The notes under the pieces: generated by a model
The model's database searches: none
Told to the model about the DNA's origin: nothing
What the model saw: only the letters and a program-made list of their open reading frames with translations
Made by a program: the position numbers and the translations under genes
Shown here: positions 34,601-47,330 of the stretch, in pieces
Layout: every line of letters starts with the position of its first letter
How positions within the stretch are numbered: position 1 is the first letter of the stretch
From: Coniella vitis
Lineage: Eukaryota > Ascomycota > Sordariomycetes > Diaporthales > Schizoparmaceae
DNA: 64,000 bases
Assembly: GCA_011317545.1 (NCBI GenBank)
Contig: WUJK01000005.1
Span: 1,178,001 to 1,242,000, forward strand
Direction: 5' to 3'

Positions 34601-37600
34601 ATAAGTGCAACAGCGTCTGGGTGTTCGTCGGCCATGAGATCGACTTGGTGGATCAGTGTATCTGTACCAGGACCCCAACCCGGTGGAGTTGCGACTTCTT
34701 TCCCGGTCCCAAGTTGAAGTGCATGTTGCAAGTCTGCCTGTGTCGCGATGGGGCAAGTGTCGATGTCCATGTGTGGCTCGCCAGAAAGGGCGTCAAGGAT
34801 CCTCGTGTACCAGTTCATCATGAAGCGACCGTCTGACGCACTGTACATGTACTGCTGCGTGGTCCAATGTATAAAAGTGCGGCCTTGGGAGGCCTGCGTC
34901 ACATTGATAAAAATATCGTATGGGTTCCGCGCGGTGATGCTTCGTTGACTGTCCCACAGAATTTTGCCGTTTGCAAACGTATCTTCTGCCGAGTATCCTT
35001 GGCGATAGTCCAGTGCCACTTGGAAGAGCGGATGATGGCTCCCGGACCTGGAAACGCGGAGATGATCGAGGATGGCCTCGAATGGCGCACGCGCGTGAGC
35101 CAATGCTTCAAGCACCATATCGCGGCAGTTTCGAACCAAAGAAGAGAAGTGATTCGCATCAGCTACCCTTTCGTCTGGGACTTGCAGATTGAAACGCAGT
35201 GGCAACATATTGAGAAAGTAGCCCATGGTCGTACGGTCCTCCATGTCATGCCGGTTGGCGTCCACGACTCCAATACTGAAATCCTCCACATCGATGCATT
35301 TCTTGATAAACACAGCCAAAGCTGTCAAATAGAAATGGAAGGACGTGACGCCCAAAGCAGCTGCGGATTGTCTGACGCGGCTGGCTATATCAGGATCCAA
35401 TTCCATTGTGACAGTCTCTGTTTCGTATTTTTTGAGAACCTGTCGGTTCTTGACCTTCGAAAAGGCGAACAACGGTAGCGGCTCGTGTGCGTCTTTATGC
35501 ATATCACTCCAGAACGCCAGTTCGCGTGGCATGTCGACGATGCGTAGCTTTTGCTTTGTTGATAAGTCGATGGACTGCTGGACTGGCATGACAAGCACTT
35601 TCCCAGAGTATGCTTGCTTGAGGTCATTGAGAAACAGGAACCAACCAATACCATCAACCGCAATATGGTGGTGCAGCAAGATGATATAGTGGTCGGAAGG
35701 GCCCAGTGAAAGAACTGTCACTTTGACAACATGACCGTGCTCAATATCTAGTACTAGCCTTTTTTGGCGCTCGACCTCGTCAGTGACTTCACTTTCGTTC
35801 TGGATCTCAACGTGGTCGAATGCTGGAACTGGATGCTTCAATACAGCTTGGATAGCCCTATGTGACACTTCGTCCAAGAAATAGCAGGTGCGAAGACTCT
35901 CATGGTTTCTGCACACGTCCCAGAGGGCTTTTTCAAGCCTGCAGACATCGAGCGTGCCTTGATACCTGCCCACATAGCCAATGGTATACGCTGATTTGTC
36001 CTCGAGATATTGATGCAAGAAATACAGCCGAGCCTGCGCAGGCGACATATCTCCAATGCGGACATAAGACGACTCCAGGGGTTCTGGATCGGGGGACAAT
36101 GACGAATCTCGGTCTGTCATCGACGCAGCGGTGCTATCAGGCGGAGATGCGTTCACATTGGAGGCTGGAGAGGTAGGCAAGCCTAGATCCTTGGACGTGG
36201 CAAGGCTCGTCGTAGGGCTGTCGGTGCTAACCTCTGCGAGGAGCTCAGCTTCTAAGCTTTCCTGCGTCTCCATTATCTTGCTCAAGACCTCGCGGCACAT
36301 GTCGATGAGAGAGATGCGTCCAAGCATTTTCAAGATGGGGATGTTCACCCCTAGCTCTTTGAGAATCCAAGATCTGAATTCAACGGCCACTAAAGAATCA
36401 ATGCCGAGCTCAACCAGAGGAGCACTCTTGTCGATCTTCGCTGGGCTGGTTTGAAGAATGACCCCCAGCTTTGAGACGAAAGCCTCCTCCAGCAGTGAGG
36501 ATGCCTCGGTCTGGGACACACTCAGTGCTGCGATTGTTTGCTGTCGGGTGGAACCCACGCGTGATGTGTGCAACGTCTGGGCTAGGTGCATATGAGAGCC
36601 ATCGCTTCTTCTGATGCCTTCAGCGTTCTCATCGGAGAGATGCGAGATCCAGAAGGAAAAGCGCGGTATTGTGCGCCAAGATGCCTCCTTGCCATCACCA
36701 AGACCAACAATAATATCCGAATCCAAACCGGAGCCCGGCCGACCACAGAACACAGCTTCAGCAAATGCGGTGTGAAGGTCGTCCTCGGATATGGGCATGG
36801 ATGAGTTTCTCTGCAGCTGTGATTCAATGCGGTTGCTTCTGCCCCCTATTTCCAGAGCGCGAGCGACGTGGCCAACTCCAAGAATAGTACCGAGATAGAG
36901 GGTCGACGAGGCAAGGCCTCGTCTACGCCGTTGCTCAGCCAATGCTGCCATATACATGTTCGCTGCACTGTAATTCGCTTGACCCGGATTGCCAGCGATG
37001 CACGTAGCAGAACCAAAGAGAACAAAGAACTCCAGGCTTCGGTCTGCATAAAACAAGTCGTCGAGATTTTGCGTCCCTTGAGCTTTGGGACGCATTGCCA
37101 CCTCGAAATCCTGGATTGTCATGTTTCCAAAAGGCCGGTCACGCAACACCATCGCGCCGTTAGCCACCCCAGAAATGGGCGGCATCCGCGCTGTTATTTG
37201 AGCATGCGCCAGAACGAGAGCCTCTTTATCGGCGACATCCACGGCCCAGGTTTGAATGTTGGCGCCCAAGTTATTCAGATGCCGGAGCACTGCAGGATCT
37301 GGCCGTGGGTTTCGTGCTACGAGAGCGAAATGTTGTGCCCCTTGGCTTACCATCCACTCGATCAATGACATGCCGAGCTCACCCGCCAACCCAACCAGCA
37401 GATAAGTCCGGTCTGTTGAGAACAGCCGTTTGCATCCAGACGCGAGGGGTTGCAACCTAACAGAGACTTTGTCCGTCGATGTTGATGCGAGCTTGGCTGC
37501 CGTCTCGGGCCATTTGATGGTGGTCGTAACGTCTTGATCTCCCGATATAGATGGAAGCATCGCAACATCAATACCAATCGGACTTGAGGTGCGTTCAGAG

Positions 37601-40600
37601 TTGTGAAGGGTTGGCGAGGCGCACTCCCTAGCTAAGATCCCTAGAAGTTCTGCGCGGCTCAGGTTGAGCTTCACTTTCCCGTACTTGCTGAAATCCTGAT
37701 ATCGAGTGGTAACCTGCCTTTCAGTAACTATCTTATTCCGCAAAAGTGTTTTGAGCAGCACCGGTGCATCATTGCTGCCATTTGTATCCAAGAAACATAA
37801 CTTTCCAACCTTGGAAGGTATATGGCCCTGCAATGAGCGGTGTGTTGACTGGGGATGCAGGTAAGTTATGGCTCCAGACGACGCGGCTGCCCTCGATGGA
37901 ACGCACGTGCTGCAAAAGACGTTGTTGCCTCGGCCCTTGGCAAGAACACGGGCCAAAGTAATTATTTCTTCAGGCGCTTCATGGAGCCACAGTGTCCCTG
38001 GAAGATTGTGTAAAAGGCTCTCGCACCAGATAACTGCGAGTATGTGGTGGAGCCTGCCGGCAGATCCGAGTTGTAAGTCTTGACACTCTTCTAGCCGATT
38101 CGGTTCCACGGCGCATGACGAGCTGTTCGTTCCCAGTGCGACAGCCACCATGATTCCCGGGCGATTATTGGCATATCCCAAGCATATGTGTACTGACCCG
38201 GCGTCGTCGTTGGGGCTAAAAGCGAATAATGACGAGCAGTGCGATGTGAATTGCGTAGTCTGGCCAACCCCCTGCTGACCCGAATACGCCGAAGTCGTGG
38301 TCTCTCGTATCGCAAGTCGTCCATTTTCGTCAACATTGACTGAAATAGGGCGGGCTGGGGTTATTGACACTATCGGGACATCTTCTGACACAATTCTTCT
38401 CGCGGAAGCAAGGCGGGCATTCAGTCGATCATGTGGCTTGATTCTTGGGATATACACGAGGCCATCACGGATTGACAGCTCTGTCTCGTTACTCCAGAGG
38501 ATGTTGTCGTTCCGGCGCCGGTCCAGGAAAACCATGCGAAGTAGCATTGCCGCCAAGACAGCCGTGTAAGGATCATGGCCAGGGTGCGTATCGTCAATGT
38601 CCACAAAAAGAAACCGTAGATGTGGCGATTCACACATCATTGTACGACCCAGACCCAGACTCACACTTGCTTGAGGCTCCCTTGCGCAGCCTCGCGTCAG
38701 CCAGAGCACGTATGAGGCTTCGTTAAACATGGCCTGCAGGGCGCGCAATCTTGATTCTGAGAGTGCTGGGAACGTGAGAACCTCTTTTTCCCAGAGCTCC
38801 CCCAGACAGACCACGGTGCTCCCAGGCTTGATAGCACGCTTCTCAACATCATCTGTTGCTGGTGCTTCTAGGGTTCCAGCTTCCAGCCCTTCCCAACCTC
38901 GGAGTTTCGTGACTGAGCGCGCGAAAGGCTCGAGGTATGAGCTCATTTCGTGCATTGCCTGCTCAGCCATTCCATCTGTTTCGCCTATGACAACAAGGTC
39001 GCCAAGCTCACAGGGCGGACTCCAAGGAGCTTGAGTTGCCTGAGGCCGACTCGTTTCAGTGGCAGGAAACTGGAGTGGAGTGCGCAAAAAAGCAACATCA
39101 ATGTCCGTAGCCTGGGTAAGGATGACAGAGAACATGTATGTAGAGTCATCTTTGGTATCACGGATAACATGATCCACGCCAGAGAATCCTGTCTCCTCGA
39201 GGATCTGATGCCAACGACTTTCGGAAACCAGGGGACTGTATGTTCTGCCGTCTCCCTCGCGGCCTAACCACCATCCCGGTAGAGCTGAGACGATGAATGG
39301 GCCCCAGACTGTGTCACTGGTCACCTCGTCCAGGATCAAGAAGCCTCCAGGTCTAAGTAGTTGTCTGCAGTGACGGAGCGTCTGTGTCAGTGACCTTGTC
39401 GCATGAATAACATTCGAAGCGATGATGAGGTCGTAGGCGTGGTCTGAAAAGCCTTGCTCCCGGGGGTTTCTTTCTAGATCAAGTGTTGCAAACTGCAGTT
39501 TCTGACCGCCGATCTCATTCGAGAAATTTGCTTTTGCCTCATGGAAGAAAGCAGCAGAGATGTCGGTAAAGGTATACGTCGAAAAGTGGCCACTCAGTTG
39601 TGGTATTACAGTCGCAGTGGCTGCGCCAGTGCCCCCACCCAGCTCGAGAATATGCATCTGAGGATAGCGGTGGGCAATATGGCCAACAACCCTTCCAACA
39701 ATATCGTTAGCTTGACAGAAACCCTCCGCATGATGATAAAGCTCGCCGAGCATATTTTCACTCATCAACGTATCCAGGACTGAAGCTGGCATTGTTGAAG
39801 CTGGAGAAATAGAGGCTCGCAGCGCGAGCGGGAGCACTCGACCAACGGCATGAATTATCCTCATCTCAATGCGCTCAGCATACTGCTTTCTGATGTTTTC
39901 GATTTCTTCAAAGGTGTCGGCTGCCCACTCCGCTCGAATGCGGGCATGTTGTCCAGCCTCTACCGCCGGCTGTATGAAATCCAATGCCCATTCCATAAGA
40001 CATCTAAAATGCCAGTCCATAGTCTCCAAGTCGTCACGGGTAAACTCTTTGCAGAGCTGTCTCAAGTAAAAGTACGCCGTCCGATCGCTTGCCTCGTTCA
40101 GACTGGCACGATAAATTCGGTGATCTTCCGTTTCGTGGTGGCTTTCAAGGCCACAAGATGCGACGTCGCGGTACCAAACCGTACGCGCAAACAGGGCACG
40201 GTCGTCTTGCGGAGTTGACAGGCTGATGCGTGAAATAGCAACGCCCTCTATCTGAACCTCCGGATGCATACACTCTGCGCAAAACAAATCAACGTCGCCA
40301 GTGATGACGGCTGCCGAGCTTTGCTGTATATAGCAATCAGCTAACAGTCTGGGCTTGGCGTCATTCCATTGCGTACCCTGGCAGCCACAGGAGCCTCCTG
40401 ATTTCAAGTCCATCAGGACACGGTCGATGCTGGAGGGGAGGTAGGCTCCCGTCATTCTCAGGTCTCCAGGAAAGCTGAAGGCCGCAAATATGCCGTGAAA
40501 TGCAGCGTCTAGTGTTGGAGGATACACCCGCAGACTGCCGCTATCGCCTGGAAGATTACGTCGTTCTACAATGACGGTAGCCATATTGCGCCGCCGTTTA

Positions 40601-43600
40601 ATGGATTCCAGAAGAAAGTCGCCTGAGTATTGCAGACCAATGGACGAAGTATGGGCGTAAAATCGATCAGTTTCCACACGACCGAGCGGCAGCTCAGGCG
40701 CAGCTCGGCTAGGAAGAACAGGAGTAAGAGTTGGCAGCCCTTCTTGAGGTAGACTCATAGTTGCATTCGCGCTGAAGACGAGCACTGATGACCCGGCTTT
40801 CTTGATGTCGGCCTCCCCTGGTCGGACTTCGGTATCGCCGCTGTAGCATGCATACTCAGCCGTGATTGTGCGACGAGCTGGATCTGAAAGCAGAAACTCC
40901 ACAATCAAAGTCATCTCCACACCAGCAGTCGAGTCATCATCGAACGTCACAGCGCTGTGGAAGCGAAGATTGGTGAGCTCTAGGGTACATGTTGGCAATT
41001 CTCCCATAGAGGGTTCGAGATGTTCAAGCAAGGATGCGGCAGCTTCTACAGCCATGCATACATAGCCAGCAGCTGGGAAAATGACTTGTTGTTGGAATCG
41101 ATGGCCATTCAGCCACTCCAGCTCGCTCAATTTTAGTATATTACGCCATATCATCGACGTCGGACCATGATTTGTGGCGGTACCCAGCATTGTGGCTTTG
41201 CCAAGCAAAGGGTGTCTATATCTTCTGATTAGCCTTGTACTACCATCAAGGAAAACTTTCTGGAGAAGGAAGAGATGGTAAAATATACATACCTAGGCCT
41301 GCTATAAGTGCGCCACCTCTTGGATTGTCGGGATTCAAAGTAGAACGAATTTTCATGGTCCCAGCTATAAGTAGGGAGATGCTTGACAGCCGGAGGACGT
41401 TTAGAAACATCTTGTCCATACACAGCGCCCCGAAACGCATTCCAGTCTACAATGGGTCTTGTAGTAGGCAGCGTCCTGAACTTTGACCAGATGGTGCCAA
41501 AGGCATTGGAGAAGGCGAGTCCATCGTCCAAAGCTCTGGAAAGAAGGCCCAGATACGGAATACTCACTCCGGTCAGAGTTTTGAGAGTATCGAGGACGGG
41601 TCTCCGCATTGCTGGATGGGGTCCTACTTCAAGCACCAGATCATAACAATGATCTCCCTCCCGAGCTGCTCTTGCGATGGCTTGATGGAACAAAACAGGC
41701 TGTACTAGGTTGTCGACCCAGTACTGGCCACGGAGTGCCTCGGGATCATGGATGCTTCGCCCATCTGACCCATGCACGCTTGAGTACCAGGTGCATTCGC
41801 CGTCCACGCTGGTTCGCTGCAGCTGGATCGAACACCGAGATAGAGACTCGAGGTATGCTGGAACACATGGGCGCATGTGGTGCGAGTGATAGGCCTTATT
41901 GACCTGTAGGATCCGAGTGAAAATGTTACGTGCATCCAACTCCTCTTTGGCTTGCAGTATGGCAGCTGAGTCCCCAGATAATGTGACACTTGTTTGGGAA
42001 TTACACGCCGCTACTGATATCTTGTGCTTGAACCTGGTGTCTTGACACAACTCTGTCGATTCTTCCAGTGTCATATTCGCAGCCATCATTTTACCTGACG
42101 GGTCACCGGAAGGTGAGCTTGCGAGTGAGGCGTGCAAGCCACGATAGTAGGCAATACGGATGGCGTCTTGGGCTGAGAGATAGCCTGCGCAATATGATGC
42201 AGCAATCTCCCCCGAAGAATGCCCTACAACAGCGCTAAGTTTGACACCAGAAGCACCGAGAAGGTCAACCAGCGCGATCTGCAAAGCTGTCGTAAGTGGT
42301 TGCGCAATTTCTGCTTCGTGGACTCGGGACGTTGCCTCAGGTGCAAGAAGCTCGTCGACGAGCGACCATGTCGGAGCATCCGGCAAGTCTGCCAGACTCG
42401 CATCGAGTTTCTGGATGCTAAGTCTGAATATGGGCGAACTACTGAAAAGACAGGCACCCATGCGAGGCCACTGGGCACCTTGACCGGTGAAAATACCGAG
42501 GATGCGAAGTGGATAACCTGGACTAACAAGGACAGCCTCGTCATCTCTCGAGTGCGTAGGGCCATTGTAGCTCGCTGTAAATGCATCTAGCTGTTTGATG
42601 AGGTCGAACGACGAAGCAGCTGTGAAAGCAGTCCTGAATGGAAATTCGGTCCGACGAGATTGGAACGCTGGTGCAAGATGCTGCATTTTGAAGCAATCTG
42701 GTTTGTTCGAGAGCGTCTTGGACAGCTCCGAAGCCGTTTTCTGTAGGGCAGTCCTCGTGTGGGCTGAGAGGGTAATGGGTCCGCAGAACTGAGGGGTGTA
42801 GTATAAATTCGGACCAGCCTGGACTATACTATTACGCTTCTCATGTGGTGGGATCTGCGCATCCTCGTCCCAGCTCTCCAGTATTGCATGCGCATTTGTT
42901 CCCCCAAACCCGAAACTATTGACGCTTGCACGTCTTGGTGTCGACGGCATAGTATTTGGCCATTGATGTAACTCAGTGGGTATGCGCAAATACGGATTAT
43001 AGAAGGGCTCGATAGCCGGATTCAGCCGTTCAAAGTGCATGTTCGCCGGTATCTGGGCATTTTGGAGAGCCAGAGATACCTTCAACACAGCCACGAGTCC
43101 AGCCGCGCCTTCTGTGTGGCCAAGAACGGTCTTGACAGATCCAACATAAAGGGTTTGGGCATTTCGGCCATCGGTGGGTGCAGGGACTATGTTGTCCATG
43201 GAATAGAAAGCGTTCCTTATGGCTTCTGCTTCTTTTGGATCCCCGACGGCTGTGCCAGTGCCATGTGCTTCAAAGTATTGACAGCGGTCCTCAGCACGTG
43301 TCGGGTCTAGGCCGCATTTAGCATATGTTGCTTTGATGAGCGCCGCCTGTGCAGTAGGATTAGGGACAGTGAGTCCCTGGGAGCGGCCATCCTGGTTGAC
43401 ACCAGTTTCCCTGACGAGGCATTCTATATGGTCATTGTCGGCTAGAGCTTGGGAAAGCGTCTTGAGCATGACAACGGCCAGTCCTTCGCCTCTCGCGTAT
43501 CCCGCGCTATCAGCATCCCACATACGACAGTGGCCTGAGGGTGACAACATATGAAGCTAAAAGTGCGCAACATAGGATTAGTGCTATACAGTGGTATTTT

Positions 43601-44415
43601 GAGATAGGACAGACGGTTTCGAAAGACTAAACAAGGATCCGAGAACATACCTTCGACTCCATGATGAACGTCTCTGGCCCAAGAATGATGTTGGACCCAG
43701 CAGCGATAGCCACTGTAGACTCTCCATTTCGAAGCGCTTGAACAGCCTGGTGAAGCGCTACCAAGCTGGAAGAGCACGCAGTATCAATGTTGACAGAGGG
43801 CCCATGCCAGTCGAAGAAATAGGACACACGGTTGGCCAATATCGCGCGCGAGACACCAGTCCCAGCATACTGAGGTACGACTTCGATGTCGCGGAACAGA
43901 ACGTCGCGGTAATCATCCGTCATCTGACCCACAAAGACGCCAGTATTGGAGCCTCGAAGGTCGTGCATAGAATATCCGGCTGCCTCAACTGTCTCATAGA
44001 CAACTTCGAGAAGCATCTTCTGCTGAGGATCCATGGCCTCTGTCTCGCGCCGGTGTGTGCCGAAAAATTGGCTGTCGAAGACGCGATAGTCTTCCTCAAG
44101 AAGATAGCATTTTTCGACATTAGTACTCTGCATATACGCATCCGTCAGGACTAGTTTCTGATATTCAATTTTTCTTACAAAGACCTGGGATTCAGCGTCA
44201 CTTACGCCATGATGGTCTCCATCCGCATGATAGAAGCCTCGGGGATCAAATCTGTCTTTGGAAGAAATGTTTGACAAAAGATCTCTCGGCTTCTTCAAAA
44301 GATCCCATAGTTTCGATGGCGAGGAAGCACCACCAGGGAGTCTGCAACCGCTTCCCACAATCGCTACTGGTTCCGTTGGGTGCCGTGTTGCCGAATTTGT
44401 CGTTGAGTACATCAT
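31624..44415 (-). CDS. Hybrid PKS-NRPS megasynthase (KS-AT-DH-cMT-KR-ACP-C-A-T-R)
   Basis: Four exons on the minus strand: 44206-44415, 43651-44127, 41293-43556, 31624-41224. Introns of 78 (in frame), 94 and 68 nt all have GTAAGT/GTATGT donors. The product is about 4183 aa and intact. The start is the first ATG before the KS; the upstream frame has only TTG.

Domains by residue: KS with DTACSSS (Cys about 188); AT with GHSSGE (Ser about 676); DH with GHRFQQQVIFPAAGY (His about 1025); cMT with ELGGGTG (about 1509); KR with GLAGELG (about 2261) and Tyr about 2401; ACP with GIDSL (about 2593); C with HHHIAVDG (about 2835); A with YTSGSTGVPKG (about 3335); T with GGNSI (about 3765); R with GATGFLGG (about 3857) and YALSK (about 4011).

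No ER nucleotide motif lies between cMT and KR. It should make a methylated polyketide joined to one amino acid. A-pocket residues by my alignment to GrsA are D-F-D-G-F-G-V-I-A, which I cannot assign to a substrate. Confidence 0.95.
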
Positions 44416-44913
44416 GTTTGCGTTATGGGTACGCGCATGTGTTTTCTCCAAGTTGCTAACTTGAGGATAGATAGTCAGTGGCCGTAGACAGCTTGTTAAC
44501 GGATCTTACACAGTTCGAACAACCTTTTCCTACCACGGCCCAGAGCAGTAAGGTAGGTATATAGTAAGCATCAGACAGTCTAGGCTCTGAGGCTACAAGA
44601 TGCCAATGGCCATTACGACCGAGGCCCAAAGCGGCGATTACTTACATGAGGGGTGGAAGAGCACGCATGGCGGCCCCCAAATGCACAACAAGGGTTGTTT
44701 ATGCAAGACTCGCGGCCTTGCCTTAAAGAGGAGGTAGTATCTGGCGTCCGATTGTCTGTGGCTGAAAGACCAAGAATTGGTAGTCTTGACCTCAAAAAGC
44801 AATTTGGGCCTAAACCCGCACCCAACACTGTTCCCCTCCGTTTACATTGCTGGCTTTGTTATATGCAATCATTGCTCTCACCCTCAAATTTTCAATCCAC
44901 TTTCTCCGCAAGA
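44416..44913. promoter_or_regulatory. Bidirectional promoter, PKS-NRPS / enoyl reductase
   Basis: About 0.5 kb separates the two divergent start codons, so both genes probably share control. On the minus strand TATATA at 44558-44563 lies about 145 bp before the PKS-NRPS ATG. On the plus strand a CT-rich stretch (44870-44910) precedes the reductase ATG. I recognise no specific regulator site. Confidence 0.6.
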
Positions 44914-45996
44914 ATGGCACAACCACAAACGCGCCGAGCGCTCATTAGCACGGCAACCGGCAAGCTCGAACTGGTCGGCCCCATTCAGGTGCCAAAGCTG
45001 AGGCCGGGAATGCTTCTGTGCAGAGTCTTTGCAGTGGGACTCAACCCGGCTGATTTCAAGTCGAGCGATTACACAACTTCGTCAGACTTTGTGGCAGGAT
45101 TTGATTTTGCGGGAGTTGTGATGCAAGTCGGCGCCGGCGTTGCGAGATTTCGCGCTGGTGATCGCGTGGCAGGCGCTGCTTATGGCTACAATCCGGACGA
45201 CAAAGAACTCGGGGCCTTCGCTGACGTAGTGCTGGCAGCCGAGGAGCTCACGCTCAAAATCCCCTCCAACTGGACGTTTGAGCAAGGAGCCACGTTGGGA
45301 GTAGTGGTGACAACCGCAGGCTTCGCCCTGAACCACTACTTGCAAATTCCTCTGCCTGGCACCGTGCGGACACAGACACCACTTGGCGACGACGACGGCC
45401 GTTTCGTCTTGGTTTCCGGTGGTAATACCGCCACTGGATGCGTTTCCATCCAGTGGCTTCGCCATGCAGGATTCAAACCTGTGGCCACCTGTTCGCCTCC
45501 AAGTATGGATCTGGTGCGATCACTCGGCGCTGTGGCCACCTTTGACTATCACTCGCCCACATGTGGAGCAGACATCCGCAGGTTCACAGAGGGCAAACTG
45601 GCACTTGTACTTGACTGTGCCCCCGAGAGTACAGAGTCAATGAAAATGTGTTATGCAGCCATCGGTCCTCAAGGGGGGCGCTATGTGGCACTCGATCCCA
45701 TCTCAACGCTTGTCAAGTACACACGTCGGGATGTGAGTGCCGACTGGCTAATGTCAGTGGCCATGTTTGGGGAGGCGGTGCGGCTACCAGGTGTCTATGG
45801 CCGACCTGCGAGACCCGAACTACGAGCGCTGGCTGGCCGCATCTTTTGCGTAGCAGAGACGATGGTTTCTGAAGGCTTACTGCACGGACCACGATTCCAA
45901 ATTCGAAGCGGCGGCCTTAGCGCTGTCAGTCAAGGGATTGAGGAGCTGCGGAACGGTCTGACTGCGGGCAAGCTAGTGTATCCACTAATAATGTGA
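44914..45996 (+). CDS. Trans-acting enoyl reductase (MDR superfamily)
   Basis: It is a single exon of 360 aa. I chose the ATG at 44914 (MAQPQTRRAL) because homologous reductases start here; an upstream ATG at 44863 in the same frame would add 17 residues. It has the medium-chain dehydrogenase layout without zinc ligands: a GroES-like N half (GLNPADFKSSDY, then GFDFAGVV), and a nucleotide-binding half with LVSGGNTATG (about residues 165-180). The C-terminal LSAVSQGIEELRNGLTAGKLVYPL is typical of LovC/ApdC/CcsC-type trans-ERs. It would reduce the enoyl intermediates on the adjacent PKS-NRPS, which lacks its own ER. Its divergent position next to the synthase supports this. Confidence 0.9.
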   Translation: MAQPQTRRALISTATGKLELVGPIQVPKLRPGMLLCRVFAVGLNPADFKSSDYTTSSDFVAGFDFAGVVMQVGAGVARFRAGDRVAGAAYGYNPDDKELGAFADVVLAAEELTLKIPSNWTFEQGATLGVVVTTAGFALNHYLQIPLPGTVRTQTPLGDDDGRFVLVSGGNTATGCVSIQWLRHAGFKPVATCSPPSMDLVRSLGAVATFDYHSPTCGADIRRFTEGKLALVLDCAPESTESMKMCYAAIGPQGGRYVALDPISTLVKYTRRDVSADWLMSVAMFGEAVRLPGVYGRPARPELRALAGRIFCVAETMVSEGLLHGPRFQIRSGGLSAVSQGIEELRNGLTAGKLVYPLIM

Positions 45997-46280
45997 TAGC
46001 TTGGAATTAATGCGTTGATTTGTTTGTCGAGTTCTAGACGGTCACCTGATGCTGTACAATGACATTGGGTAGATCCAAGATCACATCCCTACATGGAAGA
46101 AACTCCGAAATAACGCCCGTATATAGTGGGTCGCATTGCTGCAGAAGCAAGATACATCACCAATAGATCAATGATTATAGCTTACCAACATACAAGGTCA
46201 CATCAGCGGGCCAATACAACATAAGCTGTTGCTCACGTTTGCATCAAGACTTGTGTGTGTGGATTGTTCCAAGTACCTTC

Positions 46281-47150
46281 TAGGTCGCCGCTGAGTTTTC
46301 AGGGGGTGTAGAGCTAGAAGGTCCATAAATGTACATATGCCATGACGGGCTAAAGTCCCTCCGTTATCTCCACGCTTAATTGTTCAACATAAGCCTAATC
46401 ACCGGAACTTCAGCGAACCGATAAGGATCTCTTATAGAATAACAGGGTGAATACATTTATTCAAGGTTTCAGCTAATTCCTAGCCGGGAAAGAATTCTAA
46501 TAAAGGTTAAAAGAAAGACTATAAAAGACTAATAATAGTTTCTAACTCTTGAAAAATTTATAATCTACGAACGTATAAGTTATAGAAATAAGCTAGTATA
46601 ATTATATATTTGTAAATCAGAATTTTAACAAATGAATAAAGAGATATTAATATAATTAATAGTTACTTTCTAAGAAAAACTCCTAATAGAAAGTATATAA
46701 AAATTAATTAATCCTAAAAAATAATAGAATAATTATAATAGATTATTAAAATTATATAAAAATCTAAATTATATTCTATATCATATATATATTCTAGCTA
46801 ATGTTTATAAAATACTTAGTTTCTATTACAATCTAAGGTATTATAAGTTATCGAAAGAAACTTACGTAATAATATATAAATATTATAATGATAATAAATT
46901 AATAGAATCTTAATATAAGAATATACATAATAATATAATTAAAATTAAGGTTAGAATATTAGAAAGTATAACTATTTATTAAACTTTAATAAGTATTATT
47001 AAATATTAACGGGGTATAATAAGTTATAAATTAATAAATTAGGCTTATTACCGAATCATTAGAGGTAATATAGCTAGTAGGTTTATAATAGTGTCTATAC
47101 CATAACGTATCAAAGGCTATCCGTCACCTCCACGCCTAATTGTCCCACAA
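46281..47150. mobile_element. RIP-degraded element with about 110-bp terminal direct repeats
   Basis: The segments at about 46281-46392 and 47041-47150 align as direct repeats. Their shared core around CTCCACGCYTAATTG differs mostly by C/T and G/A changes. Between them lie about 650 bp of nearly pure A/T (46440-47040) with no open frame. The layout is that of an LTR-type insertion or a short terminal-repeat (TRIM-like) element mutated by RIP. The exact ends and target duplication are not resolved. It splits the cluster between the reductase and the hydrolase. Confidence 0.6.
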
Positions 47151-47330
47151 TTTACTTGTATTTATGGAATATGCTAATATTATTACATCGATTTTCCGAA
47201 CTTGAAGCCTGTGGTTGAGACTTTGCTGCAGTAACGCCAGTCTTATTCATTTCTCCTCAGATTTGCAGCGATCTTCTGAACTCTCTACACCATACCACAC
47301 CTCTCACAAGTTGCCAAATAGATTCCAGTC

